From Hydnum rufescens UP504 (Eukaryota; Basidiomycota; Agaricomycetes; Cantharellales; Hydnaceae), in assembly GCA_014904985.1 (NCBI GenBank), contig MU129127.1, positions 22,559 to 86,558 of the forward strand: 64,000 nt of DNA, read 5' to 3'. This document shows positions 33,061 through 44,560 of the stretch, piece after piece; the first letter of the stretch is position 1; each line of letters opens with the position of its first letter. Under the pieces are notes generated by a model. It did no database searches. It was given only the letters and a program-made list of their open reading frames with translations, and was not told where the DNA came from. The translations under genes were made by a program, and so were the position numbers.

Positions 33061-35334
33061 ACTTGAAGTAGCTTCCTCAGGGTTTTTGTCTGGATCCTAC
33101 GGTTGCCTTAAGCTGTGCCACAATGAGCTGATTAGATAATATGTTGATTGGAAGACCTTCACAAGGCTCTTTCATTTCGATTGCTGCGAGTTTTGTCCCA
33201 CTGTCGCTAACCTCACTGTTTCGGGACATGTGCACTAGGGTCTGGACCCCTTGGCTTCGGCAGATGAAAGATACCAGGGACCAGGAGGGGGCTCGTAGAC
33301 AAGACCTCATATTTGGACCCATTCCTGCACCAGGATTGCAGATCCTAGTATACAGGCAGACACATGGCTGCAGATCTTGTGATTCATCATCAGTCTCACT
33401 GTCCTTGATGCCCCTTTCAGACCAGTAGTTCTCCTCGGATCTGATCTTATGCGTGCAGAAGGAACCTTTGGTTCTCGTACTTCGAACATTCATGTAGTCC
33501 ATAAGCGAGGGACTATGCTCCTGGGGCGTTCCCACCTGTAGGAATGGCGACATCACGTCATCGCTCTGGTTCGTTTGTGGATGATGGCTTTGATGTGGGT
33601 ACTCATTCCCCTCAGTGGTGATTATACTTGTAATTGCAACCATACACCTAATCTGTGTTAATCTCATGGTCGACTTGAATTCTGTAGGCATGATCGGATC
33701 GGGTGGCTCGTTTGATTTATACCTTGGAACGCCGTTATAGGGTTTCTTTGTTCCAATCGTCGAGAAGTCGGGCTTATTGCCAACAATTCTTCCATTTAGG
33801 GGATTCTGTACTAGGCCTCCTTGGGTCTTGCCTCTTTGGTCACTATTAGGGAACAATGCAAGATCATGCAGTCCGTCCCAATGGTATCCCTTGGGTCGCA
33901 GGTCATCACTGCCTTGATAATCTGGCCTCGGGCCACTTCAAATTATGTCCAGTCTGTCTTGGGCGCCCGAAAGAATCGGGCCCGGGGATCCATACCAAGG
34001 GATCAGGTCTGTTTGCCATGGTGGGAATGCCATTCTGTCCTTTTGGAACAATTCACTGGTTCGTTCATTCTCTCTATTCACGGTGATACCTGGGTCCAAG
34101 GGACAGATGTCCCTTTTGATTGGAGGCCCCTTTGGCAAGCTGTTTACTACTGGACAGGAACAGCTGAGCTCCGTCCTCTTCGTCGTCAACCCAATGGATT
34201 GGGCCGGGGTCTTGTTTGCAGAGCCGGTCGTTTGGCTAACAGTTGCAGCTCACTCAGACCTGAGGGCAGGTCTGTTGTGATCGCACAGGAGATTAGCATA
34301 ATTGAGGTTTCTCTTAAATGTTCCTGTGCATGAAAGACCCTATGTCAGAGGGAGTCCAGGGAATGTGTCTCAATGAAGAGTCGGGAAGGCTCATAGGTAC
34401 CGACATTGGAGCTGTATGTAATGTGAGATGCAATCCCATGGAATAGTGCAGTTTCCCATGCCACCTCCTGTAGTATGTCTCCGCACCGTAGTATCGCACA
34501 TACCAGTGGAGCATTTAGAATGTAGCTCCTCGATCTTTCAGGGCCAGCAGATGCAACCTGGCTAAGGAAGTAGCTTGAATTCACATCTAGGTCATTTAGC
34601 AGCCAGTCGAGCCAAGTAGTAGTAATACTCAGTGCCCGGTTGGCATTGAATTTGCCACTATGTTCCAGGGATGAATGGATAGTCTGATATAAATGAGGAA
34701 GCTGCATATGTATAGGGCAAGCCATAGAACTGGCAGGTTTCTTTGTTTGTCCCAATGGACTGCAATACAATGGACTGGGCAGTACAGTGACCCATCCTGC
34801 ACCCAGATTATGAGTGAGGTTCCAGGGCAGCACCCTGCTAGGATCCATTGGGCTTTCCAAGGGTTCTACCTCACTAGACAAGGGGCTAGACGATATACTG
34901 GAATTGATGACGGATTGTGCGACAACAGAAACATTGGGTAGTCACACCCCTGTCAAACTTGTATTATGCGAGTCCTTTGTAGAGCTTGGGTTATGATATT
35001 TTTTAGGGGGATTATCCACCCTTCTTGAGGTATCCACCCAACTTGAGAGGGGGCTAAGAGTTCCATTTGTAAATGGCTTGTGGGCTCGTTCAAAAACAAA
35101 CATTCCAGGTGACAGATCCTCGAAGGATGGGGGTGTCGTGTTTGCATCCGTAAGAACGTCGCAAGGTCTAGGGGATAGAGGTTGAACTGTTAAAGATCTA
35201 GAGGCTCTCTTGTGAACATTGGAATCCCGAATAACTGCATCCAGAGGTGTGCAGAAGGAGGAAGAGGGTACTGAGTTCAAACCATGGACAGTTCTGTAGG
35301 GACCTGCCAATGGAGTTCTTACACACTCCACCAG
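33061..35334. other. Retroelement interior without recognisable protein
   Basis: Minus frames at 33077-33856 (259 codons), 34345-34881 (178 codons) and 34942-35517 (191 codons, running into the LTR) show no zinc knuckle, protease, reverse transcriptase or integrase motif. The last two could be remnants of a gag-like region or other captured DNA. CpG content is high. Confidence 0.4.
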
Positions 35335-35809
35335 TGTTAATTTGGTAGTATCCGAATTAAGGAGTGGGGAGGGACTGGAGGATGGAGGAGGTTCCAGTTC
35401 CAATGGATTAGTCCATTCTGTGGGACTGAGACCATTCTGTCTAGCCCGACAGGCTAACAGTTCCTGGAGGGTTAGGGTTTCTATGCCCACTAGGGCAAAG
35501 TAAGATGGTTTAGTCATAAAGCTGGGAGTCGCACAGTGTGTAGTGCGTAATCAACAGGTCCACGACTCTGTGAGATGGACAGTTGATGGTGGTAGAAAAG
35601 ATACCTTCCCTGGGCATTGCCATGGCTCTTTCCATACAGGCAGTATGACTAAGGAAGGCTATGTAAAGAAAAGGGGCAATTCCCAGGGCAGCACCAAACT
35701 CCTCTGTGAGGAGAAGCTTTCCACTGGGTAGGATTTAGAAAGCTATGGTAAACCTGTTTAAAAGAATGAAGTTGCCTCATGGCTTAAGGGATCTATAACA
35801 CCACTAACA
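35335..35809 (-). repeat. LTR (right; 5' LTR on the minus strand)
   Basis: Starts TGTTAATTTGG and ends CCACTAACA. The next inward bases on the minus strand read CTGGTGG, giving a TGG primer-binding start. Confidence 0.85.
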
Positions 35810-35814
35810 AAATC
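35810..35814. repeat. Target-site duplication AAATC (right)
   Basis: Second copy of the 5 bp flank of the retroelement. Confidence 0.85.
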
Positions 35815-36618
35815 TCTCTACTGCCTCGCCCTACTCATAAGTAACCCATGGGCAAGCATGAGTGAACAAGATATGCTTGTAAACAATGCATTTGCAATTG
35901 CATGCCATGACAACCCAAGCATTCCATCCTTCAAGAAGTCAGCAGAATTCCACAAGAATGTAAGTTCATCATAAAATATGCATTTTGGAGATTTATTCTA
36001 TCACCAACCAGATCATGGCATCCCATTCGCATTTCCACAACCACTTCAAGCAGGCTGCCCAAAAGTTGGTCCCATTGTTTTATGGTCTTGTCAATGTTCC
36101 CCAAAAGGATGTCAAGGGGAAAGTTGCCCTTGCTTTGGCCAAAGGAAACTACCATGCCAAAACTTTTGGCAAGGTATGTACACTATATGGAATTCATTAT
36201 CCTGCTGATCCTGATTTACCCAAACCATGCTCCAATAGACTTGTTCTGGTCTGTATGAACACCCATGCATCTCAGCAGTACTCAATGAAGCCTATTTTTC
36301 AAATGACAAGAGTGAAGGAGCCATTCATTTCAAGAGTTTCTTGCCATGCATGCCAGTATCAGCTCTTTGCCTTGTGGTTATTGCAGTATGGTCATCTCAT
36401 TTCTTGTTCCATTGGTCTGCCCTCACATTGTTCAGATCAAGGCAGTACTCACTGAGCATGAGGATGGACAATCTGTGCCTGCTGAATTTTCCACAAAGGC
36501 TTGGGCAAAACACTATGACTCAGAAGTAGACAGTTGGAACCTGTGGGCAATGAAGGATATTGCACATATTCAAACATCGCATAATGTATTGATGGCATTG
36601 AATAAACTTGCTGGGTGA
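35815..36618 (+). pseudogene. 3' part of the DUF6532-like gene split by the LTR element
   Basis: The coding frame entering the insertion at 27137 continues here without a stop to SAEFHKN and a GTAAGT donor at about 35959. Later exons give FKQAAQKLVPLFYGL and VKGKVALALAKGNYHAKTFG (about 36044-36170). They then give KPIFQMTRVKEPFISRV, a hydrophobic stretch around IALWLLQ-like residues, and AVLTEHEDGQSVPAEFSTKAWAKHY with HIQTSHNVLMALNKLAG (36436-36615). The order resembles basidiomycete DUF6532 proteins, which end with an alternating helix and R/N-xxxLxxLAG. The stop follows at 36616. The gene is broken only by the insertion, as far as I can see. Confidence 0.6.
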
Positions 36619-38682
36619 TTCTTTCAATCACCACTTTTAAACCCAGTGTTGCTAACTTCCTATTCAACTGTAGTAAATCATGCCAATATGTATTTAAAGA
36701 GCCTGGCTCTTCCAATAATGAGGTGTTGGATGATGACTAGCTTTTCCAAATCTCTGCTTGATATTGGTCTGCTCTCATCTATGCCCTGTTTTTACACATT
36801 TTCCCTACTTGCCAATGCTCCCCATGTTCTTCCTCCTCAAATATTATCTATATGCTTCCAACCATACCTGAAAATAGAAGTGCTTTAAACTAATATAGAA
36901 GGCTTCACAAGGCTTTGAAGGCTGAGATGAAGACACTTCAGAAGGCATGAAGCTTGAGCTTTGAAGGCTCAGAATAAGGACCATGCTTATTTTGGTTCTG
37001 AGGCTTCAAAGCCTTCAGAAGTCTCTGAAGCCATTCTTGGTTTTCCTGATGCAGTGCTAGTTACACACTTGAAATGTTCTCCCATGGCTGGTTCTGTACC
37101 CACATTATCAATATCACCTTGAATGATTTCTGGTACTATCATCATGGCCATATTGCAGTATCATTGCACTGTGATTTGAGGAGCAGCTCTGGTGTTTGAT
37201 ATTTCATTCAAGTCATCACTTGAATGGCATGCTTTATACAAGAACAATGGGACTTCCATCCATTTATATCATATCCCAGCAGACCCCTTGTGCCAGAGAG
37301 GGAGACATCTGGATCCCATGTACAACCTAGGCATAATGTGAGGAACACCACTGAGCCTGTCTATAATACCAGGGATCGTCAAGACAAGGCCTCCCAGACC
37401 CTTTCCCTGGCTCTATGATAACTGTCAGTAATGCAGAAATCCAACTCAGGTGAATTGTAACTCACCAGTATGCTCTTGTTGGCCAGGGAACAATTGTGGT
37501 TGAAGGCATGGCTGAAAATCCTGATATAAAGGGCCAGGATCTCATGGTCAAGATAAGCTGGCACCCTACAGACTGAGCAAGTGAAGCCAATATCATCAAT
37601 GCAGCATGCACCTGTGCCACAAAGAACAACAACCATGCCATCCTTGACCATTGACCACACCCCAAGTGCACTTTGCACACAAGATTACTATTCCTTACTG
37701 GGTTATTGCCACAAAGTGAATAATTGGAGAAATTAATCATGTTCCTGTGCTCTGATGGGGCTCAAACTTGGTAGGTACATAGAAAATAACTCTACCTACA
37801 TATCTGAAAAATTATGAAAGGTTCTATGTGAAAATGAAGGAGAAATGAGGGATCCATGTCAAGGTCCCATTTTGCTCAGCAAATTCCTTCACCTAGCTAT
37901 TTCCATGAGCTTATATCATACTCACATCAAGCAGATCCATTGCTGTGGCTTTGTGGAAGATCCCCTGTGGCACTGTGGGTTCTGCCACAAGAAGAGGGGG
38001 GGTCCTGGGTATGTGGCCAGTCTAATTTCATTCACACATCATAAAACCACTCCTCACATGATAGCAGATTTCAATGACCTCCTGCATGACCTCCTTGGAC
38101 CAGCTCTGTATTTTGGGAGGTATTTTATTGCACATGATGGAGGTGGGGGTGTAGAGAAGGAGTTTATTTAGTTCTTGTGGTGGTTTGCTTGGTAGAAATG
38201 GATCAAAATGCTGACACTTGGACTGCCTTCATGCCTCAGCCTCAGCCCATAGAGAGTCAAAATTTTTCACAGGGGCAGCCAGTATCTTGGTCCACAACAT
38301 ACAAACAGTTTTCCATTGCAGAGTGGCTACATGACTCATGAATGCAATTCTGAGGATTCAAAATCACCAAATTTGGCAATTTCCAGCAATAATTTGCCTT
38401 GTGAGGGAGCACTTTGCTCATTTCTTCAAAAATGTTTCTGCAGAATCCCAGATACATCTCCCATACAGCTGCCTCACAAATTTGGTGGCTCCTGAACAAG
38501 ACTTGATGACACTGGGAGGGAAACAGCAATAACCTTGTGGCAGCAATGGACCTGGTAAGGAATAGTACTCAATGACTCTGTCAGTAATCAAGACTCATGG
38601 ACATCTTCTGTATATAGAAATCCCCCCTATTTCCTTTTTCAGTCCTTACTGTGATGATATACAGTTCCTCAGTAACATCCAA
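36619..38682. other. No confidently recognised gene
   Basis: GGCTTTGAAGGC/GCCTTCAGAAG words form an imperfect stem-rich cluster at 36895-37050 (same words as 11093-11130). A minus frame at 37379-37678 has a cysteine-rich CGTGACCIDDIGFTCSVCR segment, and another at 38257-38529 has scattered cysteines. A plus frame at 37845-38171 also has paired cysteines (WHCGFCHKK). None matches a family I can name. Confidence 0.35.
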
Positions 38683-40218
38683 TATAGAAGAAGGATTGGG
38701 AGCTCCAATGACTGTCAAATCAAACTCTGGTTCAGCAGTGTGTGGATGGGAGACTGTATTTCTGTTTTTATTCAATGGGCTAGTTTGCTCTGATGGTTGA
38801 TCACTCTCTAACAAGTTGTGTATGGAATTCAGTGATGGATATGGTGATGGTATGGACTAGCTATAGTCAATGATATATCATGGATGCTTGTGAAAGGCTT
38901 ATATGTGTTGTATTGGATCGTTTACTGTTATTTGTATGTACCTATTTGTGTCCTCCTGGTCAAAAAGCGGATTCTAAAGAGGGTTCTAGACTAATTTAAG
39001 CTGGGTTCAGTGTGTCAATGTGTTTCTTTCTTCTCCTGACTAAACTTTGTTGTTACTCACCTATCCTTGGATGTCCAGCAACTCTAACCATAGGTCCTGC
39101 AACTATCCTTGGCTCAGTATTTTGTGTAGAGGGCTTCCAGTAACTTAGTCTTAACAACCTTGTATATGACTTAGCTCCAGATGGCTTTAGATCAGTACTC
39201 TCTTCAGATGCAAGCAGATTTGTAGACAGTAGTATACTTCCAGTAGTGAGGAGATGGGGGGATACAGGAAAATCTACTAGCTTTTATACCTTTCTGAAGG
39301 TGGCTGTGTTTAAAGAATATGACTCACTCCTAGGTGAGTCATGTGAGTCATAGGTGAGAACAATAGGGTTGTCAAGGAGGGTGAGTCATTCATAATCAGA
39401 ACAAAAGGGTTGCTAAGAAGGTGTTATCTTTCATAAAGTGGTTGCAAGGGAAGTGAGTCATTCATAAATAGAATAAAAGGGTTGTCAAGGAGGCATTATC
39501 TTTCTTATCTGCAAAGTTCTAGAAGTTATTTGTGGCAATGGGAGATGAAATCAAAGGATATTTCCAAGTTCTTGGAGATTAATTTGTTTGTAGTCCAGTG
39601 GTTAAGGTGTTTTTGTTGCTGGTTGATAATGGGGACAAGTGCATGGGATGGGATTTAATGCAGAAACAACAGTTTGTATCTGTAATAGATGTTCTTGGTA
39701 TTATTTGATGCAAATTTTTAACAGCTTTCTGGGAGCGGTGGTTCCGAGGGGACTGGATGTGAACTGACAGAGAAATTTGTAAAATACTAATGGATGTTGA
39801 TTCTGATAGTAATATTGTTCTGTAGAGCTCAATTGTGATCTGTTCTTTATGTGCTCAGTACCATTGGATGTGGATCTTTTATATATTTCTAGACGTGGTT
39901 GTTTTGAGAGGATTGGATGTGAACTGATGGAGAAATTTGTTTTTTACTGGAAATTCCGGATTTTGATAGTGATATTGGTCTGGAGAGTGCAGTTCTGGAG
40001 TGTTCGACTTGTGTTTGGTACCATTCGAAAGGTGTGAATTGTGGCTTTCCAAGTGTTATATGGGTGTACCTCTCTGATCAAAACTGATGGAATAATCAAA
40101 CAAATTCTGTTTTCATGCATAGCTGTAATTAATTTAGTAATAGGTCACATGATCATTCCTTAGGCTGGGATCAATGGATATTCACATTTTCTGATACTGG
40201 ATGTTTTTATCTTCCACA
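38683..40218 (-). mobile_element. 1.5 kb repeat arm, inverted partner of 47123-48668 (LTR-like)
   Basis: It is about 85% identical by eye to the reverse complement of 47123-48668, over its full length. One end is TATAGAAGAAGG (38683), the other CTTCCACA (40218). The 39.7-40.1 kb part contains at least two tandem copies of the roughly 160 bp module (ACCATTGGATG...GATCTTTTATATATTTCTAGACGTGG...GAACTGATGGAGAAATTTG). The partner has a TATATAA box, so an LTR is possible; an alternative is a terminal inverted repeat of a 10 kb element. It has lost CpG sites relative to the partner. Confidence 0.7.
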
Positions 40219-40243
40219 CCAACTCTCCTCAGTTCTCCATAAT

Positions 40244-40954
40244 TATGGTTGCTGAAGTCAGGTTACAAACCCTGGAAACCTGAGTTCTAACCTGAACCTG
40301 ACCTGTGGTCAGGTTCAGATTTTGCCATCATGGGTGATTTCAGGTTTTGGGCCCCCATGTTTTCAGGTTCAGGTCAGGTTCAGGTTTAACCCAGGTTCAA
40401 ACCTGAAATCATGAGGCCCTTCAGACATGAGAAATATCTGAGCTGAACACTGATTTTAACCATAATCCAGAATGAGTCATCAATTCTGGCAAGTTCCAGA
40501 GTTATGTAAGCAGGTTCCTTGGTGGAGAAATATGTTACTTTCAACTGAAGTTAAACATAAAACCTCATGCAAAGTTTATATTGACTATACAGTCTATGTA
40601 TAGACTATGTATAGTCAATATAAACTTTGCATGAGTTTTTATGTTTAACTTCAGTTGAAAGTAACATATTTCTCCACCAAGGAACCTGCTTACATAACTC
40701 TGGAACTTGCCAGAATTGATGACTCATTCTGGATTATGGTTAAAATCAGTGTTCAGCTCAGATATTTCTCATGTCTGAAGGGCCTCATGATTTCAGGTTT
40801 GAACCTGGGTTAAACCTGAACCTGACCTGAACCTGAAAACATGGGGGCCCAAAACCTGAAATCACCCATGAGGGCAAAACCTGAACCTGACCACAGGTCA
40901 GGTTCAGGTTAGAACTCAGGTTCCAGGGTTTGTAATGTGACTTCAGCAACCATA
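40244..40954. repeat. 711 bp near-perfect palindrome
   Basis: The arms 40244-40597 and 40600-40954 are reverse complements with only a few indels, and meet at AGTCTAT-GT-ATAGACT. Each arm contains one copy of the AACCTGAACCTGACC repeat family (40255-40415 and 40785-40930). There is no room for a loop, so a full cruciform could form. It directly precedes array B. Confidence 0.9.
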
Positions 40955-41055
40955 GACATGCCAGATGAAACCTGGGAATGAGGACACACTATGCAAGGTT
41001 TCAGGGACCCCAGACAAACCACACACCTGCTTTGGTGGGTGTGTGGTAATTTTAA

Positions 41056-41147
41056 GGCATGTTCAACTGCACAGAAGGAGCAGCATATGCTGCTCCTTTT
41101 GCATGGCTCTTCTTTTTCTTTTTTTACTAACATATTTACTATCCTAG
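41056..41147 (+). other. Intron-like block with hairpin 2 (array B, unit 1)
   Basis: The donor position reads AAG|GCATGT, a GC-type donor. Hairpin 2 (41068-41103) is TGCACAGAAGGAGCAGC...GCTGCTCCTTTTGCA. TACTAACA and ATCCTAG complete the 92 nt block. Confidence 0.6.
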
Positions 41148-41292
41148 GTTGTCATGCAAGATGACAACCTGATGAATGAACCCCCCCCCACAAAACAACA
41201 CATGCCAAATGAAACCCGCCAACAATGACTGGCCAGACAAAACCCTAGATGGAACCACATGCCCACCAAAGTGGGTGCATGGTAATTTTAAG

Positions 41293-41392
41293 GTAAGTAC
41301 AACCACCCAAAAGGAGCAGTGTATGCTGCTCCTTTTGGGTGGCTTTTCTTCTTTTTTTTTCTGTCTTTTACTAACATATTGTTTATTCCTAG
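41293..41392 (+). other. Intron-like block with hairpin 2 (array B, unit 2)
   Basis: This is the clearest example: AAG|GTAAGT, a perfect 17 bp stem CCACCCAAAAGGAGCAG/CTGCTCCTTTTGGGTGG (41303-41342), a pyrimidine tract, TACTAACA, and TTCCTAG|G. Length 100 nt. Confidence 0.7.
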
Positions 41393-41630
41393 GATCTCAG
41401 CCTACAAACTCCACCAGCCCCCAAATCAAGACCTGTGACTCCATGAACCTGCAAAACCACACAGCCATGAACCCAAAGCCATGGCTGTGAACACAATGTG
41501 GAAACCCCAAATGACACCCTGTGGCTGTGTGAATGGGGCCTGTGCAAAGGGGGGACTGAAGGCCCACCATACCCCCTGCGAATGCAAGGACCAGCAAACA
41601 ACACCCTGTGCAAATGCATGACACCACACA

Positions 41631-42182
41631 TATTAATTTGGGAGTAACCAAATTAGGTAGTGATGGGCTGGAGACCTGAGGAGGGGGCTCTGGACCAGGT
41701 TTGACACCCTTAGTCATGAGGTCCGGGAGCCATAGGGTCCAAGGGAAGGTCATAGGAATCCATGAAGAGGAGGATACAGCAGACAGGTTCCCCATGGGGT
41801 GATGGGAGTCCATATGTTGGCTTCTCTTATGGATGAATGAGTCAGGTGACTCCTTAGGAGAAGGTGAGTTCATGGTTTGGACTGCCTGATGCTTAGAGGG
41901 TAGTGTGCTGTTTCAGCATGCTGCCATTAGCAGTTTAGCAGTGGAAAAAAGATACATTTCGGTAATACCCAGCCTAGCTATATGAGTCTGCTTATGTAAA
42001 GAAGATGAATACTAGCTAAAGCTGGGGCAGCACCAAACTCCTGTGGAGAAGCTTTCCACCAGTGCTTGGTTGTGAAATAGAAAAGAAAGGAAAATAGTAA
42101 GAGAGCATGAAGTACATTTAAGATTGAGCAACTAGGAACATTGGTAAAGCCAAGTACCAGCCAGGCTTATGCACCACTAACA
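41631..42182 (-). mobile_element. LTR related to the 27.1/35.3 kb family
   Basis: It begins TATTAATTTGGGAGTA (TG of the family changed to TA) and ends GCACCACTAACA. CTGCCCCCCAGTCC follows, matching the purine tract that abuts the left LTR of the 27.1 kb element. It shares the AGCACCAAACTCCT...GAGAAGCTTTCCAC core and is 552 bp long. I read it as the 3' LTR of a decayed minus-strand copy whose interior runs rightwards. Confidence 0.65.
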
Positions 42183-43369
42183 CTGCCCCCCAGTCCTGTG
42201 GTGTGAAGGTTTTAATGACGGGTGGGGGGTCTGTGGCAGGTGTTAGAGTACAAGTCCTTGTCACTATTGTATGTGTTCCTGTGTTGGTCCTGGCAGACCT
42301 CCGAGCATATGGCTCTTTGTTGCAATCTGCTGGTCCCTGCATGGGCCCTCTCTAATTCTGCTCACTCTTGCAGGTGGAGGTGGTTGGTTCTAGGGGAAAG
42401 GCACCTGATGCTGTAGACTTTTTGCATGAGAAATGGGTTTTTTGCAAAAATTACAGTAAGTTACCATTACTGTAATTGATGCATCAATTCTAGCTGTTGC
42501 ATCAGGCTATGTTAACCTCTATTATTCCAACATTGACTGAGGGTTCAGTTGGGTTCATCATGGATTTGAATCTGTGAATATCCTATTTAGGATAGTTTCC
42601 ATATTCAGTTGATTTCTATATTTGTAGTATGGTGGCACGGTTGCTAGCAATCTCCAACTCTAAAGCCAGGTATCACCAGTACATGCTTACAGCCCATGCC
42701 CAGCCCCATGCCAGTGTATCTGTCTCAGACATAGTTTAGTTATAGTATGTACATTAGCCTAGAGCAAGGCTGCTCCTTAGGGTTCCTCTAGGTCTAAAGT
42801 ATAGGATCAGATTGTGGATACCATCCTGTAAATATGGATTGGTGGGGACCACGCAAACTTGAGGGGCCTTGAGCCAGGACTGGGTGTGCTAGGTAACATT
42901 TGGTTCTCATCTTGGAACCTGCCTGCCTTGCCTTGTCTCATCTTCTCTACCATTTTACCACTTGATGACAGTGTACTCAATTGTCTAGGCATTGTGCATG
43001 GCCACCTGGGTGTTGCAAGCAGTTGTATCATGGCAAAGTCCTTGGGTGTGTTGGAGTTCCAGCCTTGCAAGAGATTCCGGGGTCAAAGAGGTGTAGAATG
43101 CTGTATGACTGGAGCATTCTGCTCTGCAGGTCCAGGATTCAGGATTGATTGGGGAGGAAATACCAAGGCACCTCAACAAAAGGTGGTAAAGGAAGAAATG
43201 GCCTGCTCTGCAGCTCATGAAAAAGTGGCCAGGTTGAGGGGCTGAGCATTCTGAGGAGGATGAAAGTGTGAAGGAAGAGCTGATGCTATGGCAGCACTAC
43301 TGCCTTGGGTATTGGCGTTGTCAGTGCTAGGGACAAGGGAGTCTTGATAAACAGTGATTGGATTCAAGG
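42183..43369. other. Probable decayed retroelement interior, no recognised gene
   Basis: The first bases keep the purine-tract complement. A plus frame at 42859-43245 (128 codons) and minus frames show no motif. Nothing else is recognisable. Confidence 0.35.
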
Positions 43370-44560
43370 TTATATACATGATACTTGAGCAATGCAGCTG
43401 GGGTCGCTGTTGTTCCGGTTGATTTTGAATGTAACCTGGGGGGTGGAATACATTAGGGCACTGTAAGTCATAGGTTGTGGGACAGCTGTGGCAAGAGGTG
43501 TGCCATCTGGATGAGGCACTATGAAGTTATGCATAATGGCATGGGAGTCGGTGTTTTCAGCAATGAAGTTCTGAATACTTCCCAAAGCTTCAAAGTGTGT
43601 GTCAATTGGTGGGAGGTTGAGAGAAGGAGGCACTCTTCTCCCACTGCTGAAAGCTCCTGAGGCAGAACTATCTTGAGCAGAAGAATTGACCATTGGCCAG
43701 GGTGGGGTCTTGCTGTGGTAGGCCATCTTCGGTCATCCATCATCTCCCTCTGTGGTTAAGATGCCAAGCTCTTCTAGAGCAAGTGTGATCTCATCCTTCC
43801 ACATTTGACTCTTTCGAATATTCAATCTGTCATGGAATCAGTTAGCAACATAGTTGAATGACTGGAAATTCACTCATGGAGGGGGGCTGAAATGCTTCTT
43901 AGAGTGTTGATGTCACTTTGGAGTGGAATGAACTTCAGGAGATGAGAATGATGTGTTCTTGCAAGTAGAGAAACTCTCCCACTGTTCATCCTGCACAGTG
44001 ATATCGGATCTGACATGGATGTCAGGGGGAAAGGTGGGCAGCATCTGCACAGAGGGTGCATTGATCTTGAATGTCTCAATCGAAGACTTCTGTGATTTGG
44101 GTATAAGGAAAGATGTTGAATCTGAGTAAGAACGGGTGTGTGGCACAACAGACCACATGAACTGGGGCATTGGAGGGAGAGAGAATACAGGAGGGATAAG
44201 CGGGCTACTTTGAGGATTGACCTCTTTCATGCTTTGGCTGCATGCTGTAATGACAGAAGACAACGAGTGCATCTGCAAGGGGGAAGAAGATGAGGGCTTC
44301 AAGATTGCTGTACTAGGACCTAGAGGACGGTCCTGAGAAGGCTCAATGTCTGGAATGAGTGAACCACCCTGATTAAATTCTGTTTGCAAAGATGGGGTCA
44401 TTGGTTTGCTAGGTGGAAGATGAATAGTGCTTGCAAAGGCCATGGTGGAAAAGTGCCTCTGAGCTACCATGATATTACGAGACTCTTGTGAATCAGAAAT
44501 CAAGCCATTAAGTGAAAAAAGGCTTGGGCTTTCACAATGCCCTGGCAAGAATCTTGACAT
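43370..44560 (-). CDS. Hypothetical Ser/Pro-rich protein fragment(s)
   Basis: Two minus frames (43913-44560, 215 codons, and 43370-43726, 118 codons) are rich in Ser, Pro and Gln with no structured motif I know. They lie downstream of the RPB1-tail pseudogene on the same strand and could be low-complexity parts of a captured gene. I do not assign a function. Confidence 0.3.

Larger units (their letters stand above)
27138..35809 (-). mobile_element. 8.67 kb LTR retroelement carrying HECT gene fragments, no visible gag-pol
   Basis: LTRs of about 475 bp (27138-27611 and 35335-35809, roughly 98% identical by eye) begin TGTTAATTTGG and end CCACTAACA, with a 5 bp TSD. A purine-rich tract (ACTGGGGGGCTG read on the minus strand) abuts the left LTR and a TGG primer-site start abuts the right one, so transcription is minus-strand. 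A second LTR of the family at 41631-42182 has the same tract next to it. I found no reverse transcriptase, integrase or protease motif in the interior, but at least three decayed HECT-ligase segments. It is best described as a large non-autonomous (LARD-like) element that captured host sequence. It interrupts a DUF6532-like gene. Confidence 0.75.
40955..41395 (+). repeat. Hairpin/intron-like array B (two units)
   Basis: Unit 1 has hairpin 1 at 41018-41047 and an intron-like block at 41056-41147. Unit 2 has hairpin 1 at 41254-41283, partly mispaired, and a block at 41293-41392. The spacing is 237 bp. Exon-like blocks are C/A-rich as in array A. A third exon-like block continues to 41630, where a retroelement LTR begins inside ACACCACACA, the start of the next hairpin 1. 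Confidence 0.85.

Noticed and set aside
32233..34333. Long plus frames inside the retroelement (118-170 codons)
   Set aside because: They oppose the minus-strand HECT fragments and show no motif; GC-rich sequence makes chance frames likely.
27612..35334. Retroviral-type gag-pol in the 8.67 kb element
   Set aside because: No zinc knuckle, protease, YxDD-type reverse transcriptase or integrase motif could be read in any minus or plus frame.
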